In this document: piece by piece, positions 1-8,022 of the stretch
Position numbering within the stretch: the stretch's first letter is position 1
How the letters are laid out: each line of letters starts with the position of its first letter
Made by a program: the position numbers and the translations under genes
Notes under the pieces: model-generated
The model's database searches: none
The model's input: the letters and a program-made list of their open reading frames with translations, nothing else
Told to the model about the DNA's origin: nothing
Origin: Virgibacillus sp. LDC-1
GTDB taxonomy: Bacteria; Bacillota; Bacilli; Bacillales; Amphibacillaceae
DNA: 64,000 nucleotides
Assembly (NCBI RefSeq): GCF_030137545.1
Contig: NZ_JARUVL010000007.1
Location: 80,377-144,376, forward strand
Direction: 5' to 3'

Positions 1-64
1 CGACCACAAACGATCAAGAACCAGCTCAACTCGATCAAGGAACAGCCTCAAACGATCAAGAAAC
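1..64. repeat. Partial 21-bp GATC-containing tandem repeat array
   Basis: Three units beginning CGATCAAG lie at 11, 32 and 53, exactly 21 bp apart. The array is cut by the left edge of the window. It is the same family as the larger array at 45893-46107. Confidence 0.8.
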
Positions 65-120
65 ACAGGACGTAGCGGCTTTAGTCTACGTTCCCCTGGT
101 GCTGTTCCCGAAGGAGTCTC
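65..120. repeat. Dispersed intergenic repeat, copy 1
   Basis: A 23-bp core (65-87, beginning ACAGGACGTAGC) is identical to 24286-24308. Both copies continue into a degenerate sequence ending near AGTCTCAC/AGCCTCAC. It directly follows the 21-bp array. Function is unknown. Confidence 0.6.
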
Positions 121-208
121 ACCCATTTCAACTGCTCTATAAATTCATTTATTTAAAAAGTCAAATATAATATAAAATAATAAATAAAAAATGCTTTTTG
201 TTCATCCT

Positions 209-405
209 CTACTTTAAAAATATGGATGCGGTTATAAAACCTACTATGAGTACAAGGATAAGTATTCCAGTACCCTCCCAGCCTAACCCGCCGCTAAATC
301 AGAAAGGTTGCTTCCCTGTATACTGCTTGAAGGGTTTTCTAATTCCTTTTGTCTCATTCTTTCTCTTCGTTCTTCTGGTGTTTCTTTATCTTGATTCATT
401 TTCAT
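209..405 (-). pseudogene. Frameshifted DUF6366-like small membrane protein
   Basis: Reading the minus strand from ATG at 405 (or 399, better spaced from GGGGG) gives a charged start (NQDKETPEERRERMRQKELE), then Ser-rich sequence and NLSDLAAG followed by TAG at 285-283. One frame over, immediately after, comes LGWEGTGILILVLIVGFITA and a stop at 211-209. The two parts together match the layout I recall for the DUF6366 family: a PEERRE-type start, a linker, then one C-terminal membrane helix. The span is 197 bases, so adding one base in the GGCGGG run near 287-292 restores about 65 codons. It is either a real pseudogene or a single-base sequence error. Confidence 0.6.
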
Positions 406-444
406 CCCCCGTTAGCTTCTTTATATCTTCAGTTAATTACTATC

Positions 445-1089
445 CTAGAGAGTAAACTTAAAACTTTGTGCTCTGGCACAATTTACTGCATCTTTTAAAT
501 CCATTTTACAAAGCAACTCATCCATTATTTGACGGTAATAGACATACGAAACAGATTCATCCGTATTTATTATTTTTTGCATATCATCTTTCTTCATCTT
601 TTCTGTGACATGTTGAAACTGATTAGCTGCTAAAAGGGCAAAACCTTCATAGAACCATCGAGGCCCCATTTCGTCTTCTTTCCCTTCTAGTATTCGAATG
701 TGAAAAGCATGAGCAAGTTCATGAGCGAGTAATTTTTCATAAGCATTTTCTTCCTGCCCAATTGGATAATTTTCAGCATACGTTTCAGGTGTCACGGCAA
801 GCAAAATATCATTTGCAAGAACAGCAGAATAGGTTTTGGGAAGATTGGTCTCAGGGTCCAAATGAAAAGCTAGTTTTACCTCTTTATCAAATTGTTCCTT
901 TGTACTGCAAATTTGAAATTTCTTAATTAATGGAGTGGACACATACTTACTCCATTGATAGTCACTAGCAAACTCCGATACTCTTCTTTGTGCATTTGAT
1001 ATTTTTATTTCAAACTCATTCCGACGATTTTCTTCTGTTGGTGGAAGTTCTAGCGGTATTTTGAAAACGTATGTCTTATTGTTGATCAT
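445..1089 (-). CDS. Putative zinc metallopeptidase (HELAH motif)
   Basis: A 214-aa cytoplasmic-looking protein with HELAHAFH in the middle (about residues 126-133), preceded by a hydrophobic ILLAVTPETYAENYP stretch and followed by RWFYEGFALLAA. HExxH plus a downstream WFYEG(F/L)A segment is typical of gluzincin/MA-clan peptidases, where the second Glu is the third zinc ligand. No signal peptide is visible. AGAGGTG lies a few bases before ATG at 1089, supporting this start. It stands alone, with no obvious partner genes. The substrate is unknown, and a peptidase-fold protein with another role cannot be excluded. Confidence 0.6.
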   Translation of the reverse strand: MINNKTYVFKIPLELPPTEENRRNEFEIKISNAQRRVSEFASDYQWSKYVSTPLIKKFQICSTKEQFDKEVKLAFHLDPETNLPKTYSAVLANDILLAVTPETYAENYPIGQEENAYEKLLAHELAHAFHIRILEGKEDEMGPRWFYEGFALLAANQFQHVTEKMKKDDMQKIINTDESVSYVYYRQIMDELLCKMDLKDAVNCARAQSFKFTL

Positions 1090-1381
1090 TAAATAACACC
1101 TCTATAAAAATTTTTCATTGTTTAACTTTATTCAATGAATCCTTTCTTTTCTTGAAAAAAACTGCCAGTTAGTTGAATAAGGTATTATGTTAAATCGCAA
1201 ATTTAGTTAATCAAATTGTATCATAGGATTCCGAATTTTATATTAAAATCCCTCTGATAATCAAGTCGTTCATAGTTAAATAATCTTTAAGGATTCGTTG
1301 AGTCGAATATCAACATCTCCCTTTAACAGAGCCATATTGAAAAAAACAAATTTTAGAGAATAACAAAATAAAAGAAACGTG
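1090..1381. other. Intergenic stretch without recognised content
   Basis: AT-rich DNA between two minus-strand genes. It presumably carries the promoter of the metallopeptidase-like gene. No open frame with a ribosome binding site, RNA fold or repeat was recognised. Confidence 0.5.
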
Positions 1382-1420
1382 AAAAGAGGACAAAGCCATC
1401 CAAACAGGCGTTGTCCTTTT
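1382..1420 (-). terminator. Rho-independent terminator of the amidinotransferase gene
   Basis: On the minus strand AAAAGGACAACGCC pairs with GGCTTTGTCC (one mismatch) and is followed by TCTTTT. It begins just past the stop codon at 1424. Confidence 0.7.
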
Positions 1421-1423
1421 GCG

Positions 1424-2386
1424 TTATTTCCTTCGTTCAATTGGCAGTGTCATACAACGGATACCGCCCCCGCCTTTTTCAAGCTCGGTAACATCAATTT
1501 CAATCCGTTTCTTTTTTGTTAGCGTTATATCGTTTTTGAAAATTTCTTTCGTATGTTGTGAGCTAACGAGAATCGTTTCTGGGTCAATGTTTAAAAAATT
1601 GATATCTGCAACGGTGTTTTGTACAGCGCTTGTCCATATGACATCGTACTGATGACGCTTTAAATAATCAGCAAACATCGTATAAGTAGAAGATTGATCG
1701 GTTATTATTTGCACGGGGAGGAATCGCATATAGCTTTTCGCTAGTATCGTATTTTCTCCGGTCACATTGCAATTCATATCTAAGTGTAATGTATCTGCCC
1801 GTCGTGGCAAATCGACTACTCCGATTTCAGAAAAGCCTGCTCGGAATAAAAAATCCTTCATGCTTCGGATACTGTCAATGCTTGTACGGAGCCCTGTGTT
1901 AATTAAGATGGCATCTTTATTTAAGACAAGAACATCACCAAATTCTAATGCCCGCCACCCGTTATTTGCTTCCTTTTGAAAGTGCGGTTCTGCTATCCAT
2001 GTTTCAAGTATTGGATGGAAAAGCTCATATTCAGGCTGGCGCATCGAGGTTCCTGCTTTCCCAGGAAGAATGGTTTCACCAAAAACACAAGCGAGATCGC
2101 GGACAAAATAACGGTTTACTAACTGTTCGTGAAAGGACTGGGTTTGATGTGGTAAATGTACTGCATAGTCAATGACCCGCACACCAAGCTCTGTTAAAGT
2201 GCTTGTCAATTGTTCGAAGTTTTCCGTTGCTTTTTGATGATCTACTGCCTGCTCCCATTGTATGTCTTTTGCTGTTTGTTGGTCTGGAATAGTTAGTGTA
2301 GACGGGGAGCAAACAATAACAGTCTTTAATGTATCGTATTCATTCCAGCAAAAGGGATGTAATTGGCTCATCCTCGAACACACCAT
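1424..2386 (-). CDS. Amidinotransferase/arginine deiminase-fold hydrolase (DDAH-like)
   Basis: A 320-aa protein of the pentein (amidinotransferase) superfamily, which hydrolyses or transfers groups from guanidino substrates such as arginine or methylarginines. Visible hallmarks are WNEYDTLKTVIV near the N terminus, EFGDVLVL (about 148-155, the EGGD-type motif), the catalytic His in DTLHLDMN (H201) and the nucleophile in GGGIRCMT (C311). Length and motif order fit dimethylarginine dimethylaminohydrolase-like enzymes of bacilli. The exact substrate cannot be told. The start is uncertain: ATG at 2371 is an alternative. The gene lies downstream of a YcgG-like gene on the same strand, separated by about 125 bp. 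Confidence 0.75.
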   Translation of the reverse strand: MVCSRMSQLHPFCWNEYDTLKTVIVCSPSTLTIPDQQTAKDIQWEQAVDHQKATENFEQLTSTLTELGVRVIDYAVHLPHQTQSFHEQLVNRYFVRDLACVFGETILPGKAGTSMRQPEYELFHPILETWIAEPHFQKEANNGWRALEFGDVLVLNKDAILINTGLRTSIDSIRSMKDFLFRAGFSEIGVVDLPRRADTLHLDMNCNVTGENTILAKSYMRFLPVQIITDQSSTYTMFADYLKRHQYDVIWTSAVQNTVADINFLNIDPETILVSSQHTKEIFKNDITLTKKKRIEIDVTELEKGGGGIRCMTLPIERRK

Positions 2387-2511
2387 TTTTTCGATAGCCT
2401 GTTAGGGGGATGTGTAAATTGATCGATGTGCATAACATTTTGCTCCTTTTCTAAGCTCGAAAGTAAGTAATGATTCATTTTTTTACTATGTCCATTTTTA
2501 AAAATAACCAT

Positions 2512-3258
2512 TCAGTTCGTTATCGAAAAATGGTTGGTTTTCGTTCCGGTGTGAAAGGGGCAAGTTGTTGGAGCGCTATTATCATCACGTAAAAAATACT
2601 GCTTCCATTCATAGTTGTCTGCTTCACCATACCACTTTAACGCTGCGTGTGGCGGGATATAATCATAATCTATCAATCGTTTTCGAATAATGTTTTTCAT
2701 TTTTCTTCCGAAAGAGGTCTCGCCATTTAATTGGTCAAACACCCATCTTGGTTGGAAAGCGAGTAGCATGTATGGGAAGTGACGGCTTTTTCGCACTGTA
2801 TGTGCTGGAGTAGCACAAAAGACAAAGTAAGCCTCTCCCTGAAAGCAAAATTCCCATTCGTTATCGTGTGGTTCTGTTGGAATATGTTCCGGCCAACTCT
2901 TTTCATCTAGCTGGTGTACTTTCTGTAATAACGTCCAAAACATCGTTTCAAATGCTTCTACCGATCTTTCTTCCTCTGTGTTAATGAAGACGACAAGGGA
3001 AGCAAAAGGACCTGTTTGGCGTGATATGTCTCCATATTCCGTTAGTATTTGAGCGAGCTGCTTACTAGCAGTTTCCTTCGTTGGCGTCTCCAAAAAACCA
3101 TATCGTAGCATATTCTTTTTAAATCCATATACTCCAGGAACACAAGGGTAAGGGGTTTTTGTAGAGGTCATCATGTTAGCAAAATCCTCAAAGGCAGCTT
3201 GCTGCCACTTCTTCAGCCAATCCCTAGAGTTCTCTAAGTCATTCTTTTCAAAAAGCAT
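2512..3258 (-). CDS. YqcI/YcgG family protein
   Basis: A 248-aa soluble protein recognised as the YqcI/YcgG family by its arrangement of FPCVPG-like (YPCVPGVYGFKK), FVFCATPAHTVRKSRHFPYMLLAFQPRW and a Cys-containing C-terminal TTCPF segment. The biochemical function of the family is unknown to me. AGGAGGG lies upstream of ATG at 3258. Only 64 bp separate it from the LysE-type gene upstream on the same strand, so the two are probably cotranscribed. Bacillus subtilis also has ycgF (LysE type) next to ycgG, which supports both assignments. Confidence 0.8.
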   Translation of the reverse strand: MLFEKNDLENSRDWLKKWQQAAFEDFANMMTSTKTPYPCVPGVYGFKKNMLRYGFLETPTKETASKQLAQILTEYGDISRQTGPFASLVVFINTEEERSVEAFETMFWTLLQKVHQLDEKSWPEHIPTEPHDNEWEFCFQGEAYFVFCATPAHTVRKSRHFPYMLLAFQPRWVFDQLNGETSFGRKMKNIIRKRLIDYDYIPPHAALKWYGEADNYEWKQYFLRDDNSAPTTCPFHTGTKTNHFSITN

Positions 3259-3322
3259 CTTATATAATCCCTCCTATTGCTATACCACTATCGTATTAGG
3301 AGGAAGAGAAATAGGTGTCTGT

Positions 3323-3949
3323 CTATGAAACAATGAAAAGGTAAGCTTGTACACCAAAGTAAGCACCAAACCCGATAAGTACGATGCCAGACGCAATCGT
3401 AGTTATGCGAAGAAAAAATGGATTTGCTTTTTTTCCTAGAACTGTGGCTAGCCAAGCCATCACAACATCCCAAACAATAATGCCGACAAAAATACCAATT
3501 GTTGCAGTAAAAAGAAAATGATTTGCTTTCGTGGGGGCTTGTACAAGTAGTGATCCATATATTCCGAGCCAAAATAATATATTTAATGGATTGGATAATG
3601 CGATGAGAAAACCAATCCGGAATGACTTTCTCTTTTTCTCTTCTATGACCGACCTTTGTTCATTGTCAAACGTGTTTGCATTGACGATGCTTTCTATGCC
3701 TGTGTAGCAGAGTACGAAAAATCCGAATAACCATAAAAACAGCTTGATTAAGGGGATTTCAGCCACTTGCATGATGCCAAGGAAAATCAAGAGCATGAAC
3801 AAGGCATCTGCTGTCATCGCGCCAATACCGATGAGCCAAGAATGAATAAATCCTTGCCGAATTCCTTTCTCCCATTGCAAGGCATTAATCGGCCCCATCG
3901 GTGCAGAAATCGATAAACCTAAAAATATAGAGCTGATAAAAATACTCAT
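3323..3949 (-). CDS. LysE family amino-acid exporter (YcgF-like)
   Basis: A 208-aa membrane protein with about six hydrophobic segments. It begins with the LysE/RhtB signature GLSISAPMGPINALQ and carries the conserved ALSNPLNILFWLG segment in the middle. Members export amino acids such as lysine, threonine or homoserine lactones; the substrate here is unknown. A hydrophilic loop (residues about 93-108, ANTFDNEQRS onward) precedes the second half. It is upstream of and probably cotranscribed with the YqcI/YcgG family gene, the same pairing as ycgF-ycgG of B. subtilis. Confidence 0.85.
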   Translation of the reverse strand: MSIFISSIFLGLSISAPMGPINALQWEKGIRQGFIHSWLIGIGAMTADALFMLLIFLGIMQVAEIPLIKLFLWLFGFFVLCYTGIESIVNANTFDNEQRSVIEEKKRKSFRIGFLIALSNPLNILFWLGIYGSLLVQAPTKANHFLFTATIGIFVGIIVWDVVMAWLATVLGKKANPFFLRITTIASGIVLIGFGAYFGVQAYLFIVS

Positions 3950-4057
3950 TGCTCGGACTCCTTTTTTTCAGCGTCATTGTTCTCATTATATTCGGACAAG
4001 CTTTGATCTATGTTCAGAATGTTTAAGTAGAAGGGCATCTAGCTAGATGAAAAAGGT

Positions 4058-4073
4058 TAGGGGAATTCCCCTA
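4058..4073. promoter_or_regulatory. Perfect 16-bp palindrome, candidate activator site of sqr
   Basis: TAGGGGAATTCCCCTA is perfectly self-complementary. It directly abuts a weak -35 (TTCATT, 4074-4079), which is 17 bp from a -10 (TATTAT, 4097-4102). The same arrangement occurs before the peroxiredoxin gene (9595-9610). Position suggests an activator. Confidence 0.7.
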
Positions 4074-4102
4074 TTCATTGTGGACACTCTTTCTTATATT
4101 AT
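4074..4102 (+). promoter_or_regulatory. Predicted sqr promoter
   Basis: Weak -35 TTCATT, 17-bp spacer, -10 TATTAT. The poor -35 next to a palindrome suggests activator dependence. Confidence 0.5.
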
Positions 4103-4150
4103 AAAGGTTGTAATAGTGTTAACCACTTTTTACAAAGGGGGAGAAGGATC

Positions 4151-5347
4151 ATGAAAAAATTTCATTTTCGTGTCGTCATTGTTGGCGGTGGGTCTGCCGG
4201 GATTTCAGTAGCCTCCAGAATGCTTAGAAAATCAAAGACCTTATACGATGAAATTGCCATCATCGATCCTGCTGATCATCATTACTATCAACCGTTGTGG
4301 ACGTTGGTCGGTGCGGGTGCAGCAAAAAAAGAAGCAACGAAACGCGATATGGGGTCTGTTATTCCAGAGGGGGCTTCTTGGATACAGGATCGCGTGATCG
4401 GCTTCTTGCCAATGGAGAATAAGCTGCAAATAGCCAACCATCAAGAAATTTCCTATGATTATTTAGTAGTAGCAGCAGGGATTGAGCTAAATTGGGATGG
4501 CGTTAAAGGGTTAAGAGAAGCAATCGGTAAAAACGGTGTAACAACTAATTATGATTATGCGTATGCGGACTATACGTGGGAAGTAATTCGTTCCTTTCAA
4601 GGTGGAACAGCATTGTTCACACATCCTGCAACGCCAATAAAATGTGGTGGAGCACCACAAAAAATCATGTATTTAGCAGAAGATTATTTTGCGAGGACGG
4701 GTATAAAGAAGGATGCAGAGGTTGTATTTGCATCTGCAAACCCAGCTATTTTCGACGTTGATAAATATCGTATTGCACTTGAAAAAGTCGTGGAAAGAAA
4801 GCAAATTGATACAAGATTTAAAAGGAATTTAATCGAAATTCGTGGTGAAGAGAAAAAAGCCGTATTCGAACATTTAGATACGAAAGAGCAGGAAGTTATT
4901 GCTTATGACATGCTTCATGTCACCCCACCAATGCAAGCGCCCGCTTTTATAAAAAACAGTGCTCTTGCCGATGAAAATGGCTGGGTAGACGTGCAAAAGC
5001 ATACATTACAACATGTTCGTTATGAAAATATATTTGCGCTTGGAGATAATAGTAATCTCCCAACCGCAAAAACAGGTGCTGCAATTCGAAAGCAGGCACC
5101 ATTAGTTGCTAACAATATTTTAGCGCTGATGAAGGAAAAATCATTGGAAGCAACATACCAGGGCTATTCTTCTTGTCCAGTAGTAACTGGCTACAATAAG
5201 CTGATTCTGGCAGAGTTTGATTATAATAAACAACCTACGGAAACCCTGCCGTTTGATCAAGGGAAAGAACGATTAAGTATGTATATCCTTAAAAAGTATT
5301 TTCTACCAATCATGTATTGGAGCGGGATGTTAAAAGGGAAGATGTAG
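4151..5347 (+). CDS. sqr: Sulfide:quinone oxidoreductase (type II-like)
   Basis: A 398-aa flavoprotein that oxidises hydrogen sulfide at the membrane and passes electrons to quinone, producing sulfane sulfur (persulfide). The N-terminal FAD-binding Rossmann motif is VVIVGGGSAGIS (GGGSAG at 12-17). A second nucleotide-fold segment is FALGDNSNLPTAKTGAAIRKQAP. Two redox cysteines remain, in PIKCGG (C165) and SSCPVVTGY (C342); two rather than three cysteines fits SQRDL/type II enzymes as I recall them. The C-terminal LKKYFLPIMYWSGMLKG is amphipathic and probably membrane associated. GGGGGAGAAGGATC precedes the ATG. It is followed after 96 bp by a CstB-like persulfide dioxygenase, the next step of the pathway. 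Confidence 0.92.
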   Translation: MKKFHFRVVIVGGGSAGISVASRMLRKSKTLYDEIAIIDPADHHYYQPLWTLVGAGAAKKEATKRDMGSVIPEGASWIQDRVIGFLPMENKLQIANHQEISYDYLVVAAGIELNWDGVKGLREAIGKNGVTTNYDYAYADYTWEVIRSFQGGTALFTHPATPIKCGGAPQKIMYLAEDYFARTGIKKDAEVVFASANPAIFDVDKYRIALEKVVERKQIDTRFKRNLIEIRGEEKKAVFEHLDTKEQEVIAYDMLHVTPPMQAPAFIKNSALADENGWVDVQKHTLQHVRYENIFALGDNSNLPTAKTGAAIRKQAPLVANNILALMKEKSLEATYQGYSSCPVVTGYNKLILAEFDYNKQPTETLPFDQGKERLSMYILKKYFLPIMYWSGMLKGKM

Positions 5348-5384
5348 GCTGTTTTGAGGGCAAAGCTGAAAATTATTTTGTATC

Positions 5385-5403
5385 ACAACACGTGATGTGT
5401 TGT
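5385..5403. promoter_or_regulatory. Inverted repeat between sqr and cstB
   Basis: ACAACAC (5385-5391) and GTGTTGT (5397-5403) form perfect 7-bp arms around GTGAT. There is no T-run, so a simple terminator is unlikely. It may be an operator or an mRNA hairpin that sets the sqr:cstB ratio. Confidence 0.45.
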
Positions 5404-5443
5404 TCTATAAAAATATTAAACAAGTACAGAGGGGATGAAACAC

Positions 5444-6844
5444 ATGTTATTACGTTATTTTTATGATGAGAAGCTAGCACACGCTTCTTACATGGTAGGG
5501 TGTCAAGCAAAAGGGGAAGCGGTAATTGTTGATCCAATGCGAAATATTGCACCATATATCGAAACCGCTGAAGAAGAAGGTTTAACGATTGTTGGCGCGC
5601 TAGAAACGCACATCCATGCTGATTTTGTTTCTGGATCAAGAGAATTAGCGAATAAATTTGATGCCACACTTTATATTTCAGATGAAGGTGATACGGATTG
5701 GAAGTATCAAAATCTGGAAGGGATAAAGTATCAGCTTTTAAAGGATGGCGATTCATTTAATATTGGGAACCTTGTTTTTGATGTATTGCATACCCCTGGC
5801 CATACGCCTGAAAGTATTTCATTTATGCTTACCGACAAAGGTGGCGTAGCGGATGAACCAATGGGAATCTTTACTGGTGACTTTGTTTTCGTTGGTGATA
5901 TTGGTCGTCCAGATTTATTAGAAAAAGCAGCTGGTATTAAAGGAACCTCAGAAGCAGGAGCTTTTGCAATGTATGATTCGGTAGAACGCTTTAAAAAGCT
6001 TCCTGATTATTTACAGGTTTGGCCAGCACATGGAGCTGGTAGTGCATGTGGAAAAGCACTTGGTGCAGTGCCATCTACAACGATTGGCTATGAAAAGCGA
6101 TTTAACTGGGCAATGCAATTTAATGATCGTTCATCATTTGTCGATGCATTACTTGATGGACAGCCTGAGCCACCAACGTATTTTGCTGTTATGAAGCATG
6201 TCAATAAAGTAGGAATTCAATTAATTGAACAGATCCCAGCATTAACAAAGCTAACCACTGCTACTGAAGTAAAGCAATTTATTGCAGATGGTTTACAAGT
6301 AATTGATACAAGACCTGCGGAAGAATTTGCTGAAGGACATATGAAAGGAACAATTAATGTACCCTTTAACAAGTCATTTACGAACTGGATGGGCTGGCTC
6401 GTTGATTATGAAAAGCCGTTTTATGTGTTGACGGATGAAGCCGACTTAGATGAAATGCTTATCGCACTTCGCTCGATTGGAATTGATAATTTAAGAGGAT
6501 ATGGGGATGCAAAAGCAATTCTAAACGAGGAAGCGGAGTTGGAAACCTATCAATCAATTACGGTAAAACAATTAAAGGAAAGAATGGATAAAGAGGATGT
6601 GCATGTGTTAGATATCCGAAATCTCACTGAATGGAATGACGGGCATATCGACGGTGCACAGCATATTATGCTTGGCACATTACAACAACGGTTAGCGGAA
6701 ATAAAGACAGACAAGCAGATCGTCGTACAATGTGGATCAGGAGTTCGGTCAGCAATCGGCATCAGTATTTTGTTAGCAAATGATGTAAAAGAACCACTTA
6801 ACCTTGCTGGAGGCTATGAGAGCTGGGTAAAGGAAATCGTCTAA
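5444..6844 (+). CDS. cstB: CstB-like persulfide dioxygenase-rhodanese fusion
   Basis: A 466-aa three-part enzyme that oxidises persulfides to sulfite/thiosulfate. Residues about 1-250 are an ETHE1-type metallo-beta-lactamase fold with THIHADF (H56, H58, D60), TPGHTPES and TGD (D146). They are followed by a linker Cys (C202, GSACGKALG), matching the extra Cys near position 201 recalled for Staphylococcus aureus CstB. Next comes a rhodanese-like domain (about 260-350) lacking an active-site Cys, then an active rhodanese with QCGSGVRS (C430). The usual second-site His of HADH is Phe here, which suits a mononuclear iron enzyme. The ATG at 5444 is chosen because AGAGGGG is 8-9 bp upstream; the ATG at 5435 touches it. 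Confidence 0.9.
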   Translation: MLLRYFYDEKLAHASYMVGCQAKGEAVIVDPMRNIAPYIETAEEEGLTIVGALETHIHADFVSGSRELANKFDATLYISDEGDTDWKYQNLEGIKYQLLKDGDSFNIGNLVFDVLHTPGHTPESISFMLTDKGGVADEPMGIFTGDFVFVGDIGRPDLLEKAAGIKGTSEAGAFAMYDSVERFKKLPDYLQVWPAHGAGSACGKALGAVPSTTIGYEKRFNWAMQFNDRSSFVDALLDGQPEPPTYFAVMKHVNKVGIQLIEQIPALTKLTTATEVKQFIADGLQVIDTRPAEEFAEGHMKGTINVPFNKSFTNWMGWLVDYEKPFYVLTDEADLDEMLIALRSIGIDNLRGYGDAKAILNEEAELETYQSITVKQLKERMDKEDVHVLDIRNLTEWNDGHIDGAQHIMLGTLQQRLAEIKTDKQIVVQCGSGVRSAIGISILLANDVKEPLNLAGGYESWVKEIV

Positions 6845-6856
6845 ACATATAGATAA

Positions 6857-6897
6857 GAAAGCAAAGCTGAAATCAAAGGGATTCAGCTTTGCTTTTT
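6857..6897 (+). terminator. Strong terminator after cstB
   Basis: AAAGCAAAGCTGAA pairs with TTCAGCTTTGCTTT across a short loop and ends in a T-run. It closes the sqr-cstB unit. Confidence 0.9.
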
Positions 6898-6984
6898 GCA
6901 TTATTTTTCTTATAGTTAGGATAAGGACAGCTTATGAACAGATGAAACGAGAAAGTCATGGATAAAAAGGAGTGACTTGTTTAT

Positions 6985-8022
6985 ATGGATAAAGCATTTT
7001 TTTGGCGTGATCGCTATTTAAAGCAAATTTTTGAAAGTCTACAAGATGGTATTATTATCATGAATCAATCACGTGAAATATTACTTATGAACCCTGCTGC
7101 CGAGAGACTTACCGGCTGGCAAATTGGGAGTGCTGTTCCTTACTGCTCTTATTGCCAAAGCAGAAAAATAGAGCCGAATGAGAAGCGATGCTACTTAATT
7201 GAAAATGATGAGGTTCCGTATTTTTTATCGGAAATGCCGACCTACCATGGAGAAAGTCTTGATGTAGAAATGAGCACTGCCTTAATGTATCAGGATGAGC
7301 ATTCTGATCAAAAGGAATATTTACTCGTACTGCGTGATCAAAGTATTCGCAAGCAGAAAGAAGAGGCACGCACCTCCAAGTATATGATAAAAAAATTAAT
7401 TGAAGCAAAAGAAGATGAACATAAGCGATTGGCGCAGGAGTTGCATGATGGGGTTGGACAATCGTTATTCTCGATATCAGTTGCCTTGCAGGCCATTGAG
7501 TCATATGTGCATGATGCGCGGTTAGATGCTTATTTAACAGAGGTTCGCTCTGAATTGGAAAAGGTAATGTCAGATGTGAAATCCTACTCCTATAAGTTAC
7601 GCCCACAAAGCTTGGATCGCCTTGGACTTGTTGCAACGATTCGTTCTTTAATTACAACAACGATGAAAAATGATCCAGATCTTCAGATCGAATTTAATAC
7701 GAATCTGGTCGGTCGCTGCTATCCACTTGTTGAAATAAATTTATATCGTGTGATTCAAGAAGCATTGCATAATATTATTAAGTATGCGCACGCATCAAAG
7801 GTATCTATTGCGTTGGATATGAATGAAGAAGGACTAAAGCTTCACATTCAGGATAATGGAATTGGGTTTCGTCCGAACAAGGTCGGTGAAGGATTAGGCT
7901 TAAAGCATATGGAAGAAAGAGTAGATCAGTTGGGCGGGAAATTCATGATCGAATCAACTGAAAATACGGGAACACAAATTAAGATAACCGTTCCAAAGTG
8001 GAAGGAAGATATCGATGATTAA
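6985..8022 (+). CDS. Cytoplasmic PAS histidine kinase, NreB/AirS-like, with a three-Cys motif
   Basis: A 345-aa sensor kinase without membrane segments. Residues about 10-120 are a PAS domain (ILLMNPAAERLTGW) carrying C54, C57 and C69 spaced C-x2-C-x11-C. This spacing matches the first three iron-sulfur ligands I recall for staphylococcal NreB (C-x2-C-x11-C-x2-C); the fourth position is Ile72. A coiled linker leads to a HisKA_3 domain with phospho-acceptor H154 in LAQELHDGVGQSLF, then a HATPase domain (NLYRVIQEALHNIIKYA, DNGIGF, GLGLKHMEERV). It probably senses oxygen, redox or sulfur state through a cofactor or the thiols. It overlaps the response regulator gene by 8 bp. GGAG lies about 13 bp before the ATG. 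Confidence 0.85.
   Translation: MDKAFFWRDRYLKQIFESLQDGIIIMNQSREILLMNPAAERLTGWQIGSAVPYCSYCQSRKIEPNEKRCYLIENDEVPYFLSEMPTYHGESLDVEMSTALMYQDEHSDQKEYLLVLRDQSIRKQKEEARTSKYMIKKLIEAKEDEHKRLAQELHDGVGQSLFSISVALQAIESYVHDARLDAYLTEVRSELEKVMSDVKSYSYKLRPQSLDRLGLVATIRSLITTTMKNDPDLQIEFNTNLVGRCYPLVEINLYRVIQEALHNIIKYAHASKVSIALDMNEEGLKLHIQDNGIGFRPNKVGEGLGLKHMEERVDQLGGKFMIESTENTGTQIKITVPKWKEDIDD

Noticed and set aside
198-455. Plus-strand open frame of 85 codons with hydrophobic segments
   Set aside because: It is antisense to the frameshifted DUF6366-like gene and has no ribosome binding site.
3288-3572. 94-codon minus-strand frame overlapping the LysE-type gene
   Set aside because: Cys/His/Trp-rich out-of-frame shadow of the exporter gene.
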